Below the pieces are notes generated by a model. It worked only from the letters and a program-made list of their open reading frames with translations, searched no databases and was not told where the DNA came from. From positions 1 to 39,439 of the forward strand of contig JANJXX010000008.1 of NCBI GenBank assembly GCA_024720975.1: DNA of 39,439 nucleotides, read 5' to 3'. Each line of letters begins with the position of its first letter. The first letter of the stretch is position 1. Origin of the DNA: Candidatus Panguiarchaeum symbiosum. GTDB taxonomy: Archaea > Asgardarchaeota > Njordarchaeia > Njordarchaeales > Panguiarchaeaceae. Positions 1 through 9,181 of this stretch are shown here, piece after piece. The position numbers were made by a program, and so were the translations under genes.

Positions 1-205
1 AAAATAAATCAGCTACGTTCATTGTCAAGGCTGAAATGTTCCCTGGCTAGTTACTCCCTAATAGCCTTAGTCTCTAGATTAGCTAACACTATTGCGTGCT
101 TTCCTAGAAGCTTCTCCTTAGAATAAGGTTTTATACCTGCCACTAGCGTTCTTACCCCATTTCTAACGTTTGCTTTGAGAAAGTATCGAAGCTAAACGCT
201 TGTAT
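1..205 (-). pseudogene. Decayed tRNA-binding (MetRS C-terminal/EMAPII-like) domain
   Basis: Read on the minus strand, about 205 to 62 gives an open stretch containing NGVRTLVAGIKPYSKEKLLG and then KHAIVLANLETKAIRE, which matches the conserved core of the tRNA-binding OB domain found at the C-terminus of methionyl-tRNA synthetases and in free-standing Trbp111-like proteins. A stop follows RE, and the natural continuation (GNISALTMNVADLF) is in another frame, so the copy is frameshifted; there is also a stop upstream of YFLKANV. The window begins inside or just after it. No start codon or intact upstream half was found, and 206-399 shows no recognisable gene. It is either a dead paralogue or an error-bearing read. 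The family call rests on motif memory only. Confidence 0.45.
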
Positions 206-399
206 TTTATCCTTATGTGAGCAGTCTCAGCATCCCTCTAGCCTTCCCGCGAATCGCATCCTTTGAGATGCCTCTTATTGCTTTTCCTTTGGATAGGAGG
301 CAAGTGTAAACATGGATTGAGTCATTTTTCCTCAATTCTCGCAAGCATGATCTTCGCAAAGCCTTAAACATCCTGGAGCTCTTCCTCTTTTCATGTGAT

Positions 400-1314
400 T
401 TAAGAGTCTCTGCTATTTTCTTTGTTGTTTGTAACGCTTCTCTGCATTCTAACTCTTTCTTGGAGAAATGTTCTAAGCCTTTTTGTATCTTCTCGAATTT
501 TATATTTAATAATATCTCCAGTTAGAGTAGCTTGCCAATATCCAACCTTTTCCAAGATCACGTTCTTGAGCTCTAGGTCTATCTCATACCCATAGCTGTT
601 CCTGCCGAGCTCCTTGGCCACCTTAGTGGTTGTCCCGGAGCCTAAGAATGGATCAAGCACAGTTTCGCCCTTAAATGAGAAGAGCTTGATTAGGCGCCTA
701 GGTATCTCCTCCGGAAAAGCGGCTATTCCCTCCTCAGGTCTACCCTTCAATGGAAGCACGTTCGTAATTTCCCAAACACTCAAGTACCACTTCTCCTTGT
801 TGAAAACCTCAATATCTACCTTAGATTCTTCAAGGATTTTGCTGTCGAGGCTCTTGAGATATGAGTAGTCGAATTCTCCTTTTTGGAAGATTATTATCTC
901 CTCGTATATGTTGTCCGGATAATAGTACATTGGGTATGGATGCTGGATTATAACTCCGCTCCTCCTGCTTATCCGTATGTATCCCTCGGGCTTCTTCCAG
1001 ATGATTCTATCTCTATATTTGAAGCCGCTCTCAATCATTATCCTAATGATATCGGAGCATATTGGGTAAAGCTTTCCTTCGATCCTAACATCCTGTGTGA
1101 CGAAGCACGCAATCCTGCCTGGAGCTAGAACACGCTTTAACTCCTTTGCAACGGAGCGTATCAAATCTAAATAATCATCGTAGCTCTTAAAGAGATAGGG
1201 GTAATCGAATGGAGCGTTGTAGTATGGTGGCGAGGTAACTACTAGGTGAATTGACTCGTTAGGTACTTCGCTCATGTTCCTACAGTCTCCGAAAATTATC
1301 TTATGCCAAGTCAT
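400..1314 (-). CDS. DNA methyltransferase, beta-type (SPPY; N4-cytosine or N6-adenine)
   Basis: A 304-residue S-adenosylmethionine-dependent DNA methyltransferase. The catalytic motif TSPPY is at residues 27-31 and the SAM-binding motif DPFLGSGTT at 221-229, so the catalytic motif precedes the SAM site, the beta-class order. SPPY is most common in N4-cytosine enzymes but also occurs in N6-adenine ones, so the methylated base is not settled. The ATG at 1314-1312 opens the characteristic 'IIFGDCRNMSEVPNESIHLVVTS' region almost at once, supporting this start. I see no endonuclease, specificity subunit or Vsr gene beside it; the next gene on the same strand is a HAD phosphatase. It may therefore be a solitary methyltransferase, although a partner could lie to the left of the window. 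Confidence 0.85.
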   Translation of the reverse strand: MTWHKIIFGDCRNMSEVPNESIHLVVTSPPYYNAPFDYPYLFKSYDDYLDLIRSVAKELKRVLAPGRIACFVTQDVRIEGKLYPICSDIIRIMIESGFKYRDRIIWKKPEGYIRISRRSGVIIQHPYPMYYYPDNIYEEIIIFQKGEFDYSYLKSLDSKILEESKVDIEVFNKEKWYLSVWEITNVLPLKGRPEEGIAAFPEEIPRRLIKLFSFKGETVLDPFLGSGTTTKVAKELGRNSYGYEIDLELKNVILEKVGYWQATLTGDIIKYKIREDTKRLRTFLQERVRMQRSVTNNKENSRDS

Positions 1315-1565
1315 TAAAGATCACTCACCTTAGAGTCTTCATCCCTTACTCCCTCCTGATCAAATCTATGACGGCTTTATCGGAGTTAGGAATATCCTCG
1401 GATTTTTTCCTATGCTTACTGATCGTCCTATAAAGCTTATTAGAAAACTCAATAGTCTAAACTTCAAAGTATACGATTTAGGTTTAATAATAGGTGAGAA
1501 TTTTCTTCCCTCAGCCCATCTTACAACCAAAAGCCCCACTCCTTCAGGATGGAGAGAGGTAGGAT

Positions 1566-2321
1566 CTAAGAGTTTCGATTGCATAGAGAGGGTAATTTGT
1601 TTATTACGTGTATCTTTTTCTTAAGAGCCGTTTGCGTTGGGCTTATTTTCCAGCGGTATTTTGTCCAGGTTATGTTCGATATGTAACTTATTAGCTGGCT
1701 TAATTGATAATCGCCCTGTGGGAATTCATCAGTTAGCCAGTAAATGTTTGGAATGCAATAATTGGCAGCTGGATAAATGTCGTAGAACGGATGATCACCA
1801 ACGAATGTTATAGTCATTCCCTGGAGCATTTTACATACATAATCAAATGCCTCTGGATATGGCTTGGGTTTTGGCAGCTCGTCTGAAGTTATTAGGATGT
1901 CCACAAAGTTTATTAGATTAGTTCTTTTGATGACTCTCTCTTGGAATATCCTCTTACCATTTGTTAGTATGGCGATCTTAGCAGAACGATTTTTCAAGTT
2001 TTCCAATGTCTTTAATGCTTCTGGAATTAATTGGACAAAGCCGTCATCAATATTCTTAATAAATCTCTGTGTGAAAACCCCAGGTGTATAGCTTGATCCA
2101 ATTCTTGTACATGTCTGCTTTAAGATGTACTCCCAGTCAAAAGCTCTTATTAAGTCTCGCTTGGCGACGGTCAAGTAGTATGTTTTTAGGAATTCGTTGT
2201 AGAATTTCTCAGGATTGATATTAATGTTTAATATTTCGGGCAGCTCGAGAATCGTTTTTTTAAATGCTTGATTATTTACGAGAGTTCCATCTAAATCAAA
2301 GATATAGGCTTCATTCTCCAT
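1566..2321 (-). CDS. HAD-superfamily hydrolase (phosphatase-like)
   Basis: A 251-residue haloacid-dehalogenase-fold hydrolase. Motif I is IFDLDGT at residues 7-13, with the expected nucleophile D9 and acid/base D11. Motif II (ILTNGK) follows the helical cap, and motif III/IV are represented by PKPYPEAFDYV and the acidic FVGDHPFYDI. The helical insert between motifs I and II indicates a C1-type cap, as in phosphoglycolate-phosphatase-like and pyrimidine nucleotidase-like enzymes that act on small phosphorylated metabolites. The substrate cannot be read from sequence. It starts with ATG at 2321 and stands alone, about 60 bp from the ECF transporter operon upstream and about 250 bp from the methyltransferase. 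Confidence 0.82.
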   Translation of the reverse strand: MENEAYIFDLDGTLVNNQAFKKTILELPEILNININPEKFYNEFLKTYYLTVAKRDLIRAFDWEYILKQTCTRIGSSYTPGVFTQRFIKNIDDGFVQLIPEALKTLENLKNRSAKIAILTNGKRIFQERVIKRTNLINFVDILITSDELPKPKPYPEAFDYVCKMLQGMTITFVGDHPFYDIYPAANYCIPNIYWLTDEFPQGDYQLSQLISYISNITWTKYRWKISPTQTALKKKIHVINKLPSLCNRNS

Positions 2322-2380
2322 ACAGCTAATCCTTTATGATTTGTAGACTTTAAGATCGGGGTCTATTATTGTTTTCGGTC

Positions 2381-3388
2381 TCATAATGGGAATAGCCAGA
2401 GTATCTGGTTCATCAATATGAGCAAGAGCGTGAGTATCATACCGAGTGTAAATGCTATGTCTGATTTGCTCAGTGGTATCAAAATGTACTCAGTTCTTTT
2501 TGGATATGCTCTGAAAGCTTTAACTGTTGCAGCAATTGCCATTCTCCTCGCTTCGCGTATGGCTTCAACTATTGCTGGTATAAACGCTAGTAATATAGCG
2601 GCCATTGCTCTTTTCAATGCACCAAGTGTTGTTATGGGGTTTTTAGAGATTCTTGGGGTGAATGATAATGCCCTTGCTCTTTCAGCTGCAATAACTAGAA
2701 ACATTTTTTCTAGTAAGGAGGGTATGGCTTTTATTGCTATTGATATCATAAATACTAGCTCGTATGGAAACTTAAGTCTTCTGAGTCCATAGACGATGTC
2801 ACTTGGGTGTGTTGTTGATACTAGTATTAGGGCTGCAGACATTGCTGACATTACTCTAAGACTCTGAATAATACCATAATAAGCACCCTCTAGTGAAATT
2901 GCTCTACTCATCCAGTGAAGTGCTTGTGGCATTATGTAAATTCTCGTGTATGCAGGAGTTGTATAGTATGGGTTTAGGAAGCTTTGTGACCATGCAGTCA
3001 TTATTAGTTGTAATAATAACATTATTGTAACGAGTCTCGTCTTGTCCTTGCTGGGATTTGCGAGAGTCCATGGTATCAGAGTGGCTATGAATATTACTAG
3101 GAGTGTTTCTGGCCTATCTACGAGAGTGACTAGTAGGCTTATGAAGAAGACATATATTATCTTTGGTAATGGATGCACTCGATGAATATAAGATTCTCTC
3201 CTCTCGTAACTAAAGAGTCTTCTGAAACCTGATATGCCTATAATTACAAAAACCAGGTATGCTATAATTCCGGGAATCAACATAACTAGCACGACGAATA
3301 TTAAAAGCGCTCCTAGGCCACTTCTAATTTCGGGGGGCATTGCTGGTATTATATTAAGTAACCAGCTTAGGTCTATGCTAATACTCAT
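2381..3388 (-). CDS. ECF transporter transmembrane subunit EcfT (CbiQ family)
   Basis: A 335-residue polytopic membrane protein: a long hydrophobic N-terminal segment, then a cluster of membrane helices, the soluble coupling segment and a last helix. The region around YERRESYIHRVHPLPKIIYVFFISLL resembles the conserved start of EcfT/CbiQ proteins, and the C-terminal half has the two short Ala-Arg coupling signatures of EcfT (AAERARALSF and AIREARRMAIAATVKAFRAY, the usual A-R-A/G type). These helices bind the two ATPase domains. The gene lies third in the operon after the fused ATPase and the zinc-ribbon membrane protein, with a gap of 6 bp. No substrate-binding S component is identifiable with certainty here, so the transported vitamin or metal is unknown. 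Confidence 0.85.
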   Translation of the reverse strand: MSISIDLSWLLNIIPAMPPEIRSGLGALLIFVVLVMLIPGIIAYLVFVIIGISGFRRLFSYERRESYIHRVHPLPKIIYVFFISLLVTLVDRPETLLVIFIATLIPWTLANPSKDKTRLVTIMLLLQLIMTAWSQSFLNPYYTTPAYTRIYIMPQALHWMSRAISLEGAYYGIIQSLRVMSAMSAALILVSTTHPSDIVYGLRRLKFPYELVFMISIAIKAIPSLLEKMFLVIAAERARALSFTPRISKNPITTLGALKRAMAAILLAFIPAIVEAIREARRMAIAATVKAFRAYPKRTEYILIPLSKSDIAFTLGMILTLLLILMNQILWLFPL

Positions 3389-3394
3389 GACTTC

Positions 3395-3991
3395 TCACCC
3401 AGGGGATTCTAATTCAGAGTGGCAGTTCCAGCAATATTTTGGATTTGAGTAGATTGTAGCCCCGCAAACTGGGCAACTTAGAGGAAGATTGTAAGGTTTT
3501 TTCCAACTTTCTGGGAAGATTATCCCGATGCGCCTTAGTCTATCAAATATTGTCTTCTTGGGCTTATACTTGTTCACTAGCTCAAATGTATAGATAGCTG
3601 ATAAAGATGCTAGTATCGGTGTTATACCTTCTGGTATATAAATTACTATTGGGATCCTCCAGAACGAGATCAAGTAGATAATGTATAAGAAGTAACTTGT
3701 TATCACGGCTAGTGCGGTTATGTTTGCATTCCGTGATCGGCTCCACGCGAGAAGCCATCCAGCAATCCAAGCTAGAGTAGCCGCTAATATGCTTATTGGC
3801 CGCCTGGATTCTTCAGGTATTAGTAACAACCACTCAGCAATACTATGTATTGATAGTGGCATGCCTTTGAATTGTAGGAAGACATGACTTTCGTAGGCAA
3901 CAATGTTTATTATTACGAAGAATACTGGTGTGAAGACAAAGCCTATAAACAGTGCTTTTAGGTAATCTGAGCCCGAACCCACTGGGATCAC
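3395..3991 (-). CDS. Membrane protein with C-terminal zinc ribbon, in ECF operon
   Basis: A 198-residue protein with about four hydrophobic segments (residues ~10-30, ~60-85, ~90-110, ~115-135) and a C-terminal double-CxxC zinc ribbon (CPVC...CWNC, about residues 173-190). I do not recognise the family. Its GTG start at 3991 overlaps the stop of the fused ECF ATPase by four bases (GTGA) and its stop is 6 bp before EcfT, so it is co-translated between two transporter subunits. Position suggests a substrate-binding (S) component or an accessory subunit, but S components are normally six-helix proteins without a zinc ribbon, so this is an inference from context only. Confidence 0.7.
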   Translation of the reverse strand: MIPVGSGSDYLKALFIGFVFTPVFFVIINIVAYESHVFLQFKGMPLSIHSIAEWLLLIPEESRRPISILAATLAWIAGWLLAWSRSRNANITALAVITSYFLYIIYLISFWRIPIVIYIPEGITPILASLSAIYTFELVNKYKPKKTIFDRLRRIGIIFPESWKKPYNLPLSCPVCGATIYSNPKYCWNCHSELESPG

Positions 3992-5748
3992 CCAGAGGTA
4001 TCGATTATGCTTAGAAATTCCTCGGCGGTTAGCGCGAGTGGATATTGAAAGCCATACTTTCTAAGTTCCTCTACGATCTGCGTTATTCTTGGCTGCTCTA
4101 AGTCTGTTTCCATGAGGACTTTTTTGTTCTCAAATATTTTGTGAGTTGGACCGTCTGCTATGATTCTACCATCCTTCAAAACTATGATCCTTTTGGCATA
4201 TTTACCAATTATATCCATGCTATGAGAGACAATGATTATCGTCATCTTCTGGTTCTCATTTAGTTGTTTTAATAGCTCAAGATATTCCTTACAGCTTCCA
4301 TAATCTTGCCCAGTCGTTGGTTCATCCGCTATTAATATTTTTGGTCTCATGGAAAGTATTGAGGCAACTGCTACTCTGTGTCTCTGTCCTCTACTAAGGG
4401 CTCTAGGAATCCAATTTTTGTATTCTGTTAGTCCCATCATTCTTAGAGCTTCATTGACTCTATCAGAAACTTCCTTGGCTGACAGTCCTATGTTTCTCGG
4501 TCCAAAGGCGATCTCGTCCCATACAGTATTTTGAAAGAGCATTAAGTCTGGGTTTTGGAATATCATACCAACACTTCTGGATGCCTCAGCTAAGCTCATT
4601 TTAGATATGTCCTTACCGAGGACCTTGACATATCCATGGCTTGGTTTATAGAGACCTAAGATCGTTAAGCAGAGGGTTGATTTTCCAGAGCCATTCTGGC
4701 CAATTATACCAACGAACTCGCCCTCATAGATGTCTAGATTTATTCCCTTGAGAGCTACTGTACCATCTGGATACACATACCATAGGTTTCGGATCTCTAT
4801 GACTTTCCTCCCTCTATGCAAATTCCTGTAGTTAGTTTCAAGTTCTTGAAATCTCTCTAACTTCACATTGTTGCAGTTGGGTAGGATCTTTGAGAGGATC
4901 TCAGCAGCTCTTTCTATGGTAAGCGGAATTTCGTCAATTCTTACATTCCTTCTTTGGGCCACTTTATGAAGTATCTCTATATGCCACGGTGGTCTAATGC
5001 CAATATTGTAAAGAAGGTCAATTATCTGTGGGTCCCCAAAAACCTTCTTCGGGCTTCCCTCAGCAAGTATTTCTCCCTTATTCATAACAACGACTTTGTC
5101 AGCGTATTTAGTAACTTCTTCAAGTCTATGTTCTATTAAAAGGACCGTTATATTGAGCTCTCTTACTAACCGATCAATAACACTTAAAACTTCCTTAGCC
5201 CCCCTTGGATCTAGATTCGCCGTTGGTTCATCAAGTATGAGTATCTTGGGCATCATCGCTAGCGCAGACGCTATAGCTACCCTTTGTTTCTGTCCACCGC
5301 TTAAGTCAAAAACGTTTTTGTGAGTTAAGTTCTCTATTCCAGTAGCTTTAGCGGCAAAATTTATTCTCCTGATTATCTCATCATGGCTAAGCATGAGATT
5401 TTCAGGACCGAAGGCTAATTCTGTTAGAACTGATAGAGTGAAGAACTGAGTTTCTGGGTCCTGGAAAACTGTTCCAACCACTGTAGATAATGTCTTCATT
5501 GGTGTTTCCTTAACAACATATTCCTTTTCTCCATCGCTTACTATAACTTCTCCCTTAAGAATTCCTTTGAGAACGTGTGGAATTATTCCATTTATTGTAT
5601 TAATCAATGTAGTCTTACCACAACCTGACGGTCCTATGAGTAATATAAACTCGCCGGGCTTTGCTACGAAATCTACGTCACGCAAAGTGAAGTCCTTAGC
5701 TATCTCGTACCTAAACCACAGATCCTCAACGATTACGTTGTTTTTCAT
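3988..5748 (-). CDS. ECF transporter ATPase, fused tandem ABC domains (EcfA-A')
   Basis: A 586-residue protein with two complete ABC ATPase domains in one chain. Domain 1 has Walker A GPSGCGKTT (39-47), signature LSGGQ (149-153) and Walker B ILILDEP (around 170-175). Domain 2 has Walker A GQNGSGKST (350-358), the slightly unusual signature LSRGQ (451-455) and ILIADEP. In most organisms the two ECF ATPases are separate genes; archaeal fusions are common. It supplies the energy for uptake of a vitamin or metal ion through EcfT. The ATG at 5748 is preceded by GGAG (tctcctag read on the plus strand) about 6 bases away and by a TATA-like element at about 5785-5800. It is the first gene of a three-gene operon. 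Confidence 0.92.
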   Translation of the reverse strand: MKNNVIVEDLWFRYEIAKDFTLRDVDFVAKPGEFILLIGPSGCGKTTLINTINGIIPHVLKGILKGEVIVSDGEKEYVVKETPMKTLSTVVGTVFQDPETQFFTLSVLTELAFGPENLMLSHDEIIRRINFAAKATGIENLTHKNVFDLSGGQKQRVAIASALAMMPKILILDEPTANLDPRGAKEVLSVIDRLVRELNITVLLIEHRLEEVTKYADKVVVMNKGEILAEGSPKKVFGDPQIIDLLYNIGIRPPWHIEILHKVAQRRNVRIDEIPLTIERAAEILSKILPNCNNVKLERFQELETNYRNLHRGRKVIEIRNLWYVYPDGTVALKGINLDIYEGEFVGIIGQNGSGKSTLCLTILGLYKPSHGYVKVLGKDISKMSLAEASRSVGMIFQNPDLMLFQNTVWDEIAFGPRNIGLSAKEVSDRVNEALRMMGLTEYKNWIPRALSRGQRHRVAVASILSMRPKILIADEPTTGQDYGSCKEYLELLKQLNENQKMTIIIVSHSMDIIGKYAKRIIVLKDGRIIADGPTHKIFENKKVLMETDLEQPRITQIVEELRKYGFQYPLALTAEEFLSIIDTSG

Positions 5749-5784
5749 GTTCTATCTCCTAGTCAACTAAATACCCATAAATCG

Positions 5785-5800
5785 TTTTAAATAGAAACTC
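5785..5800 (-). promoter_or_regulatory. Probable TATA promoter of ECF operon
   Basis: On the minus strand the sequence reads TTTCTATTTAAAACG about 40-50 bases upstream of the ATG at 5748. This is an archaeal TATA-box-like hexamer (TTTAAA) with a purine/pyrimidine context, and transcription would be expected to begin about 25 bases downstream, giving a short leader containing the GGAG ribosome site. Assigned by eye. Confidence 0.4.
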
Positions 5801-5960
5801 ACACGAAGTCGTAATTATCGCTAAAGAATCTCGAGTGTGTATTTTGGTGATTGAGATTTTCTACATTGTTTGTTGTAACAGGATTTGCGAAACTTCAGAC
5901 TATGAGTAGTTCTGCGGTAGACTTGCATTGGAATTTACGATAGATTCCATATATTGATGT

Positions 5961-5974
5961 TTACTATATAAAGG
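5961..5974 (+). promoter_or_regulatory. TATA promoter of the phosphohydrolase operon
   Basis: TTTACTATATAAAG lies just in front of the operon that begins at about 6013. With the usual archaeal spacing of about 25 bases, transcription would start near 5994. That is downstream of the first in-frame TTG (5983), which argues that translation starts at the later GTG/TTG codons (6004 or 6013) on a very short leader. Confidence 0.5.
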
Positions 5975-6012
5975 GTGTTTCCTTGGTATTTTTGGGGCTT
6001 TGGGTGTTGATT

Positions 6013-7746
6013 TTGAAAAATGCTTTGGCTCTAGTATTATTAGTAATGCTACTTTATCCAGCACCGGGTTTCAGTACTCATCAAGAAAATTTCATCGTGA
6101 TAGGAGGAGAAGACAATACTGTATATGGAAGGCTGGCAATACTTGTTGTACTCGATGCTCTCAACTACACTGTCTTCAAGGAACTTTTAGATGCAAATAT
6201 GCTTCCTAACTTTCAAAACCTCATAGAAAACGGTAGGCTGGTTCTGGGGAAAACGATATATCCAGCAGCTACGACTGCTTGTTGGGCAGCTCTGTTCACG
6301 GGAGCTCCACCCGGAGTTAATGGCGTTGTCAATACCAATGCTATGAATTCTACAGAATACCATCTGCTTCCGCTTGATGTCGAGCCAAGAACAATCTATT
6401 ACTCGGAAATGGTTCGAGCAGAGAGCCTTGCTGAGGTTTTACTAAGCGAGGGTGTTAAGTGTGGTTTCTTATACTCAGAATCCAAGGTGCTTATAGCACT
6501 TGGCAAAAGTGGTAAAGCTTCAGTAGTAACTTACTATCCTCCTAGCTATAATGCTTACGACCCAAGCCTACCGGTTATCTTTAGGAGATATTACATTGAA
6601 GAACTGATTAATAAGTCCATAAATATCATAGATGCATTCTCTCAAATAATCAAAGATGGAGGACGTGCATTAGTTACAGTAGATCTTCCAGAACCAGATG
6701 CTTCTGGACATACACATGGACCAACAAGCAGCTATTATAAGGACGTCATAAAGGCGATAGATTCGGGATTAGGCAAGCTTGTAGATTATCTTCGCACAAG
6801 CCAACTCTGGAATAAGACGCTACTTATAGTTACCACAGATCATTCGATGATTCAAACAACTCCAGAATATAATGTCCTAACTGCTGATGGAAAGCACCTT
6901 GTGGGCCTGCCTGTAGAGCATCGCGTAATACCAATAGGCACTCTTGTCTACATCTACCTAAAGCACGAGGAGCATCTAAATATTGCAGTTGAATATTTAA
7001 AGAAGTTGGATTGGATCTCAGGCATCTGGACGAGAAAGCCGGTTGAAGGGACCAATGGCACACTCTCAGATATAAATCTAAATATCACATATGCTGGCGA
7101 CATTGTAGTGGATTTGAAGGAACCATATTACGCCAGGATAGGGTCAACGAAAGGTGATCACGGTGGCACGAACACTCTAACAATACCAATAATATTCAGT
7201 GGTGGAATGTACAAAGATTCAGATCTGCCAGGAGACATCGGAATACTAGACTTGTGTCCAACGTTAGCAGGTTTTCTGAATGTCAGAAGACCTAGCTCTA
7301 GTGAGGGGCGAAATCTTAGAATATACAAGAATTTCGCTGATGTGAAGGTTAGTGTTAAGCCAACAATAGCTAAGCCAAATCAGCAGATTACGGTTAATAT
7401 AACATACTCAATGCTCCAATTTGAGACAGCAACGCTCAAAGTTCGTGTATTGAATATGAAAACGAATGAGGAGGTTGTGTCCAAGGAAATGGCGATTGAA
7501 GCACCTAATAAAACTGAAACTATTGACATAGCCATTGGAATTGAGGGTGAATATCTCGTTGAGGCAATAGTTTTCTCCGATGGGAACCCATTAGGACGGT
7601 CAGTGGCTAAATTCCTGGTAATTAAAGAGCTTGGAACGCCAGTGGTAGTCTACTATGCACTAGCAATTTCGATAACACTTGGCGTAGTAATTATGATCTT
7701 GCCCATTATGTTGAGGAAACGTTTAATAGGTGGGAAATATGCTTAA
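6013..7746 (+). CDS. Exported alkaline-phosphatase-superfamily phosphodiesterase/pyrophosphatase
   Basis: A type I phosphodiesterase/nucleotide pyrophosphatase-like enzyme (577 residues from the TTG at 6013). It begins with a signal peptide (MKNALALVLLVMLLYP), has the nucleophile region YPAATTACWAALFTG typical of this family, and metal-binding segments DLPEPDASGHTHGPTS, TTDHSM and KGDHGG. A beta-sandwich-like region and a C-terminal membrane helix (VYYALAISITLGVVIMILPI) ending in RKR follow, so the enzyme should sit outside the cell, anchored at its C-terminus. In-frame starts exist at 5983, 6004 and 6013; I chose 6013 because the TATA box at 5961-5974 places transcription near 5994 and GGGTG lies 7 bases before it. 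The substrate is unknown. First gene of a four-gene overlapping operon. Confidence 0.85.
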   Translation: MKNALALVLLVMLLYPAPGFSTHQENFIVIGGEDNTVYGRLAILVVLDALNYTVFKELLDANMLPNFQNLIENGRLVLGKTIYPAATTACWAALFTGAPPGVNGVVNTNAMNSTEYHLLPLDVEPRTIYYSEMVRAESLAEVLLSEGVKCGFLYSESKVLIALGKSGKASVVTYYPPSYNAYDPSLPVIFRRYYIEELINKSINIIDAFSQIIKDGGRALVTVDLPEPDASGHTHGPTSSYYKDVIKAIDSGLGKLVDYLRTSQLWNKTLLIVTTDHSMIQTTPEYNVLTADGKHLVGLPVEHRVIPIGTLVYIYLKHEEHLNIAVEYLKKLDWISGIWTRKPVEGTNGTLSDINLNITYAGDIVVDLKEPYYARIGSTKGDHGGTNTLTIPIIFSGGMYKDSDLPGDIGILDLCPTLAGFLNVRRPSSSEGRNLRIYKNFADVKVSVKPTIAKPNQQITVNITYSMLQFETATLKVRVLNMKTNEEVVSKEMAIEAPNKTETIDIAIGIEGEYLVEAIVFSDGNPLGRSVAKFLVIKELGTPVVVYYALAISITLGVVIMILPIMLRKRLIGGKYA

Positions 7747-9181
7747 GAACTTGCTTAAGAACAAGCTTCTAATCACTTTTATTGCATTGATAGCAATAGC
7801 AATAATTTTGCCGATGCCACTCTTGTTCCCAGCAACTTCTAATGATGCCGAGGCAGCATTGGCTTCATCAGAGGAATTTCGAAATAGCGCATTATGGCTC
7901 TTTGACAACACTTTTGTTCCAGTTGTAGTATTAGCAATACTGCTCGAACTATTTAGTCTTGCGCTAAGAAGGAGAGCGACTATTATCAAAAGGACTACTA
8001 CCAAGAAAAAGGCTACACTTATTCTGGCAATGATTGTTTTGTCTACATGCGCAACTTTTGCGTTCCCAATTAGTACCGCTCAGAATCAGGCACAGCAGAC
8101 TCCACTCGCAAAAATAGTCATTATAGTGATCTTAGACGGTACACGTGCAGATGTATTCTGGGGTACCAGTCACTGGATAACTTCACATAGAGATGAGGGC
8201 GCCTGGGCAAGAAGATTTATATGCACTTATCCGACAGTAACATATCCCAACATAGTCTCTATCGTAACTGGTACTTGGCCGCAGATTCATGGCTGTGAAT
8301 TAAGTCCAAGGTATGTAAAGGAGCGGAACTATCTTATACTTCGAGATTATAGAACACCAAGGGCTGAGGATATCTTTGAGGTAGCAGATAACTATGGCAT
8401 ACTAACAGTAACGGTTATGGCATCTTATTCAATTGGCAGTCTTATCGGAGACTCGAACACAACACATTTAGATGGGGGAGATGCGCGTTCAAATATGGAG
8501 AAAGCTATCAGATTCATTAATGAACACAAAAGTGAAATTGAAGCTAGGGGTCTTCTTATGTGTATTCACCTAATTGATAGCGACGAGTATCTACATGACT
8601 TCTCATCTGACAGCAAGGAGTATAAGAGCGCCATTGCAATGGAGGCGAACCTTGTTGGAATGCTAATAAATAACATAACAGCTAAAGGGTGGGCTAATGA
8701 TTCCGTCGTCATAGTAACTGCTGATCATGGTGGAATTGGTAATGCACACTTTAACAGGTATCCTCCACTGGTTGATGAGGTACCATTCTGGGTATGGGGT
8801 GGACCAGTACTACCTGGAGCAGTAATAAATGGGGGAAGATTAATTGATATTGCTCCGACAGTTGCTTTTATACTAGGCATTAGAAAGCCCAAAGAATCTA
8901 CTGGAGTCGTCTTGTATAAGCTATTTAAGCCGGATGTTCTAGAGAATTTAAAAGGAATCTCCAGCGTTGAATCTTTAGTCCTCGAGGAGTACTCAAATAG
9001 TTTAAGAGGGGCATATGTAGATACAGTATTGTACCTATGTGGCTTCATGGTAGTGATGTTTTTGCTGTCTTTTACAGTAAGAGGCGCGATCATTGGCATG
9101 AGAATTATCAGAAGGTTGTCCCGATATGCTTCACCTACCCCGCATCGTAAGTATAGGTATAAATATGGTGGGGTAAAGTGA
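7739..9181 (+). CDS. Second alkaline-phosphatase-superfamily membrane enzyme
   Basis: A 480-residue protein. Two N-terminal membrane helices (residues ~8-28 and ~55-75) and a third hydrophobic segment near 95-115 precede the enzyme domain, which starts at KIVIIVILDGTRADVFWG. The nucleophile region is YPTVTYPNIVSIVTG, and metal-binding segments are IDSDEYLHD and VTADHGGIGNAHFN. A C-terminal helix (TVLYLCGFMVVMFLLSFTV) and a basic tail follow. The domain order resembles enzymes acting on extracellular phosphate or phosphonate esters such as lipid or glycan head groups, but no substrate can be named. The ATG at 7739 overlaps the end of the previous gene by 8 bases and has AGGTGGG just in front, so I prefer it to the GTG at 7730. 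Confidence 0.82.
   Translation: MLKNLLKNKLLITFIALIAIAIILPMPLLFPATSNDAEAALASSEEFRNSALWLFDNTFVPVVVLAILLELFSLALRRRATIIKRTTTKKKATLILAMIVLSTCATFAFPISTAQNQAQQTPLAKIVIIVILDGTRADVFWGTSHWITSHRDEGAWARRFICTYPTVTYPNIVSIVTGTWPQIHGCELSPRYVKERNYLILRDYRTPRAEDIFEVADNYGILTVTVMASYSIGSLIGDSNTTHLDGGDARSNMEKAIRFINEHKSEIEARGLLMCIHLIDSDEYLHDFSSDSKEYKSAIAMEANLVGMLINNITAKGWANDSVVIVTADHGGIGNAHFNRYPPLVDEVPFWVWGGPVLPGAVINGGRLIDIAPTVAFILGIRKPKESTGVVLYKLFKPDVLENLKGISSVESLVLEEYSNSLRGAYVDTVLYLCGFMVVMFLLSFTVRGAIIGMRIIRRLSRYASPTPHRKYRYKYGGVK

Noticed and set aside
1412..1624. Plus-strand ORF of 70 codons, coding-looking, between methyltransferase and HAD genes
   Set aside because: The frame is open for 94 codons but no family was recognised, it overlaps the HAD gene end by 59 bp and has no ribosome site. 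It may be a gene tail, but I cannot support it.
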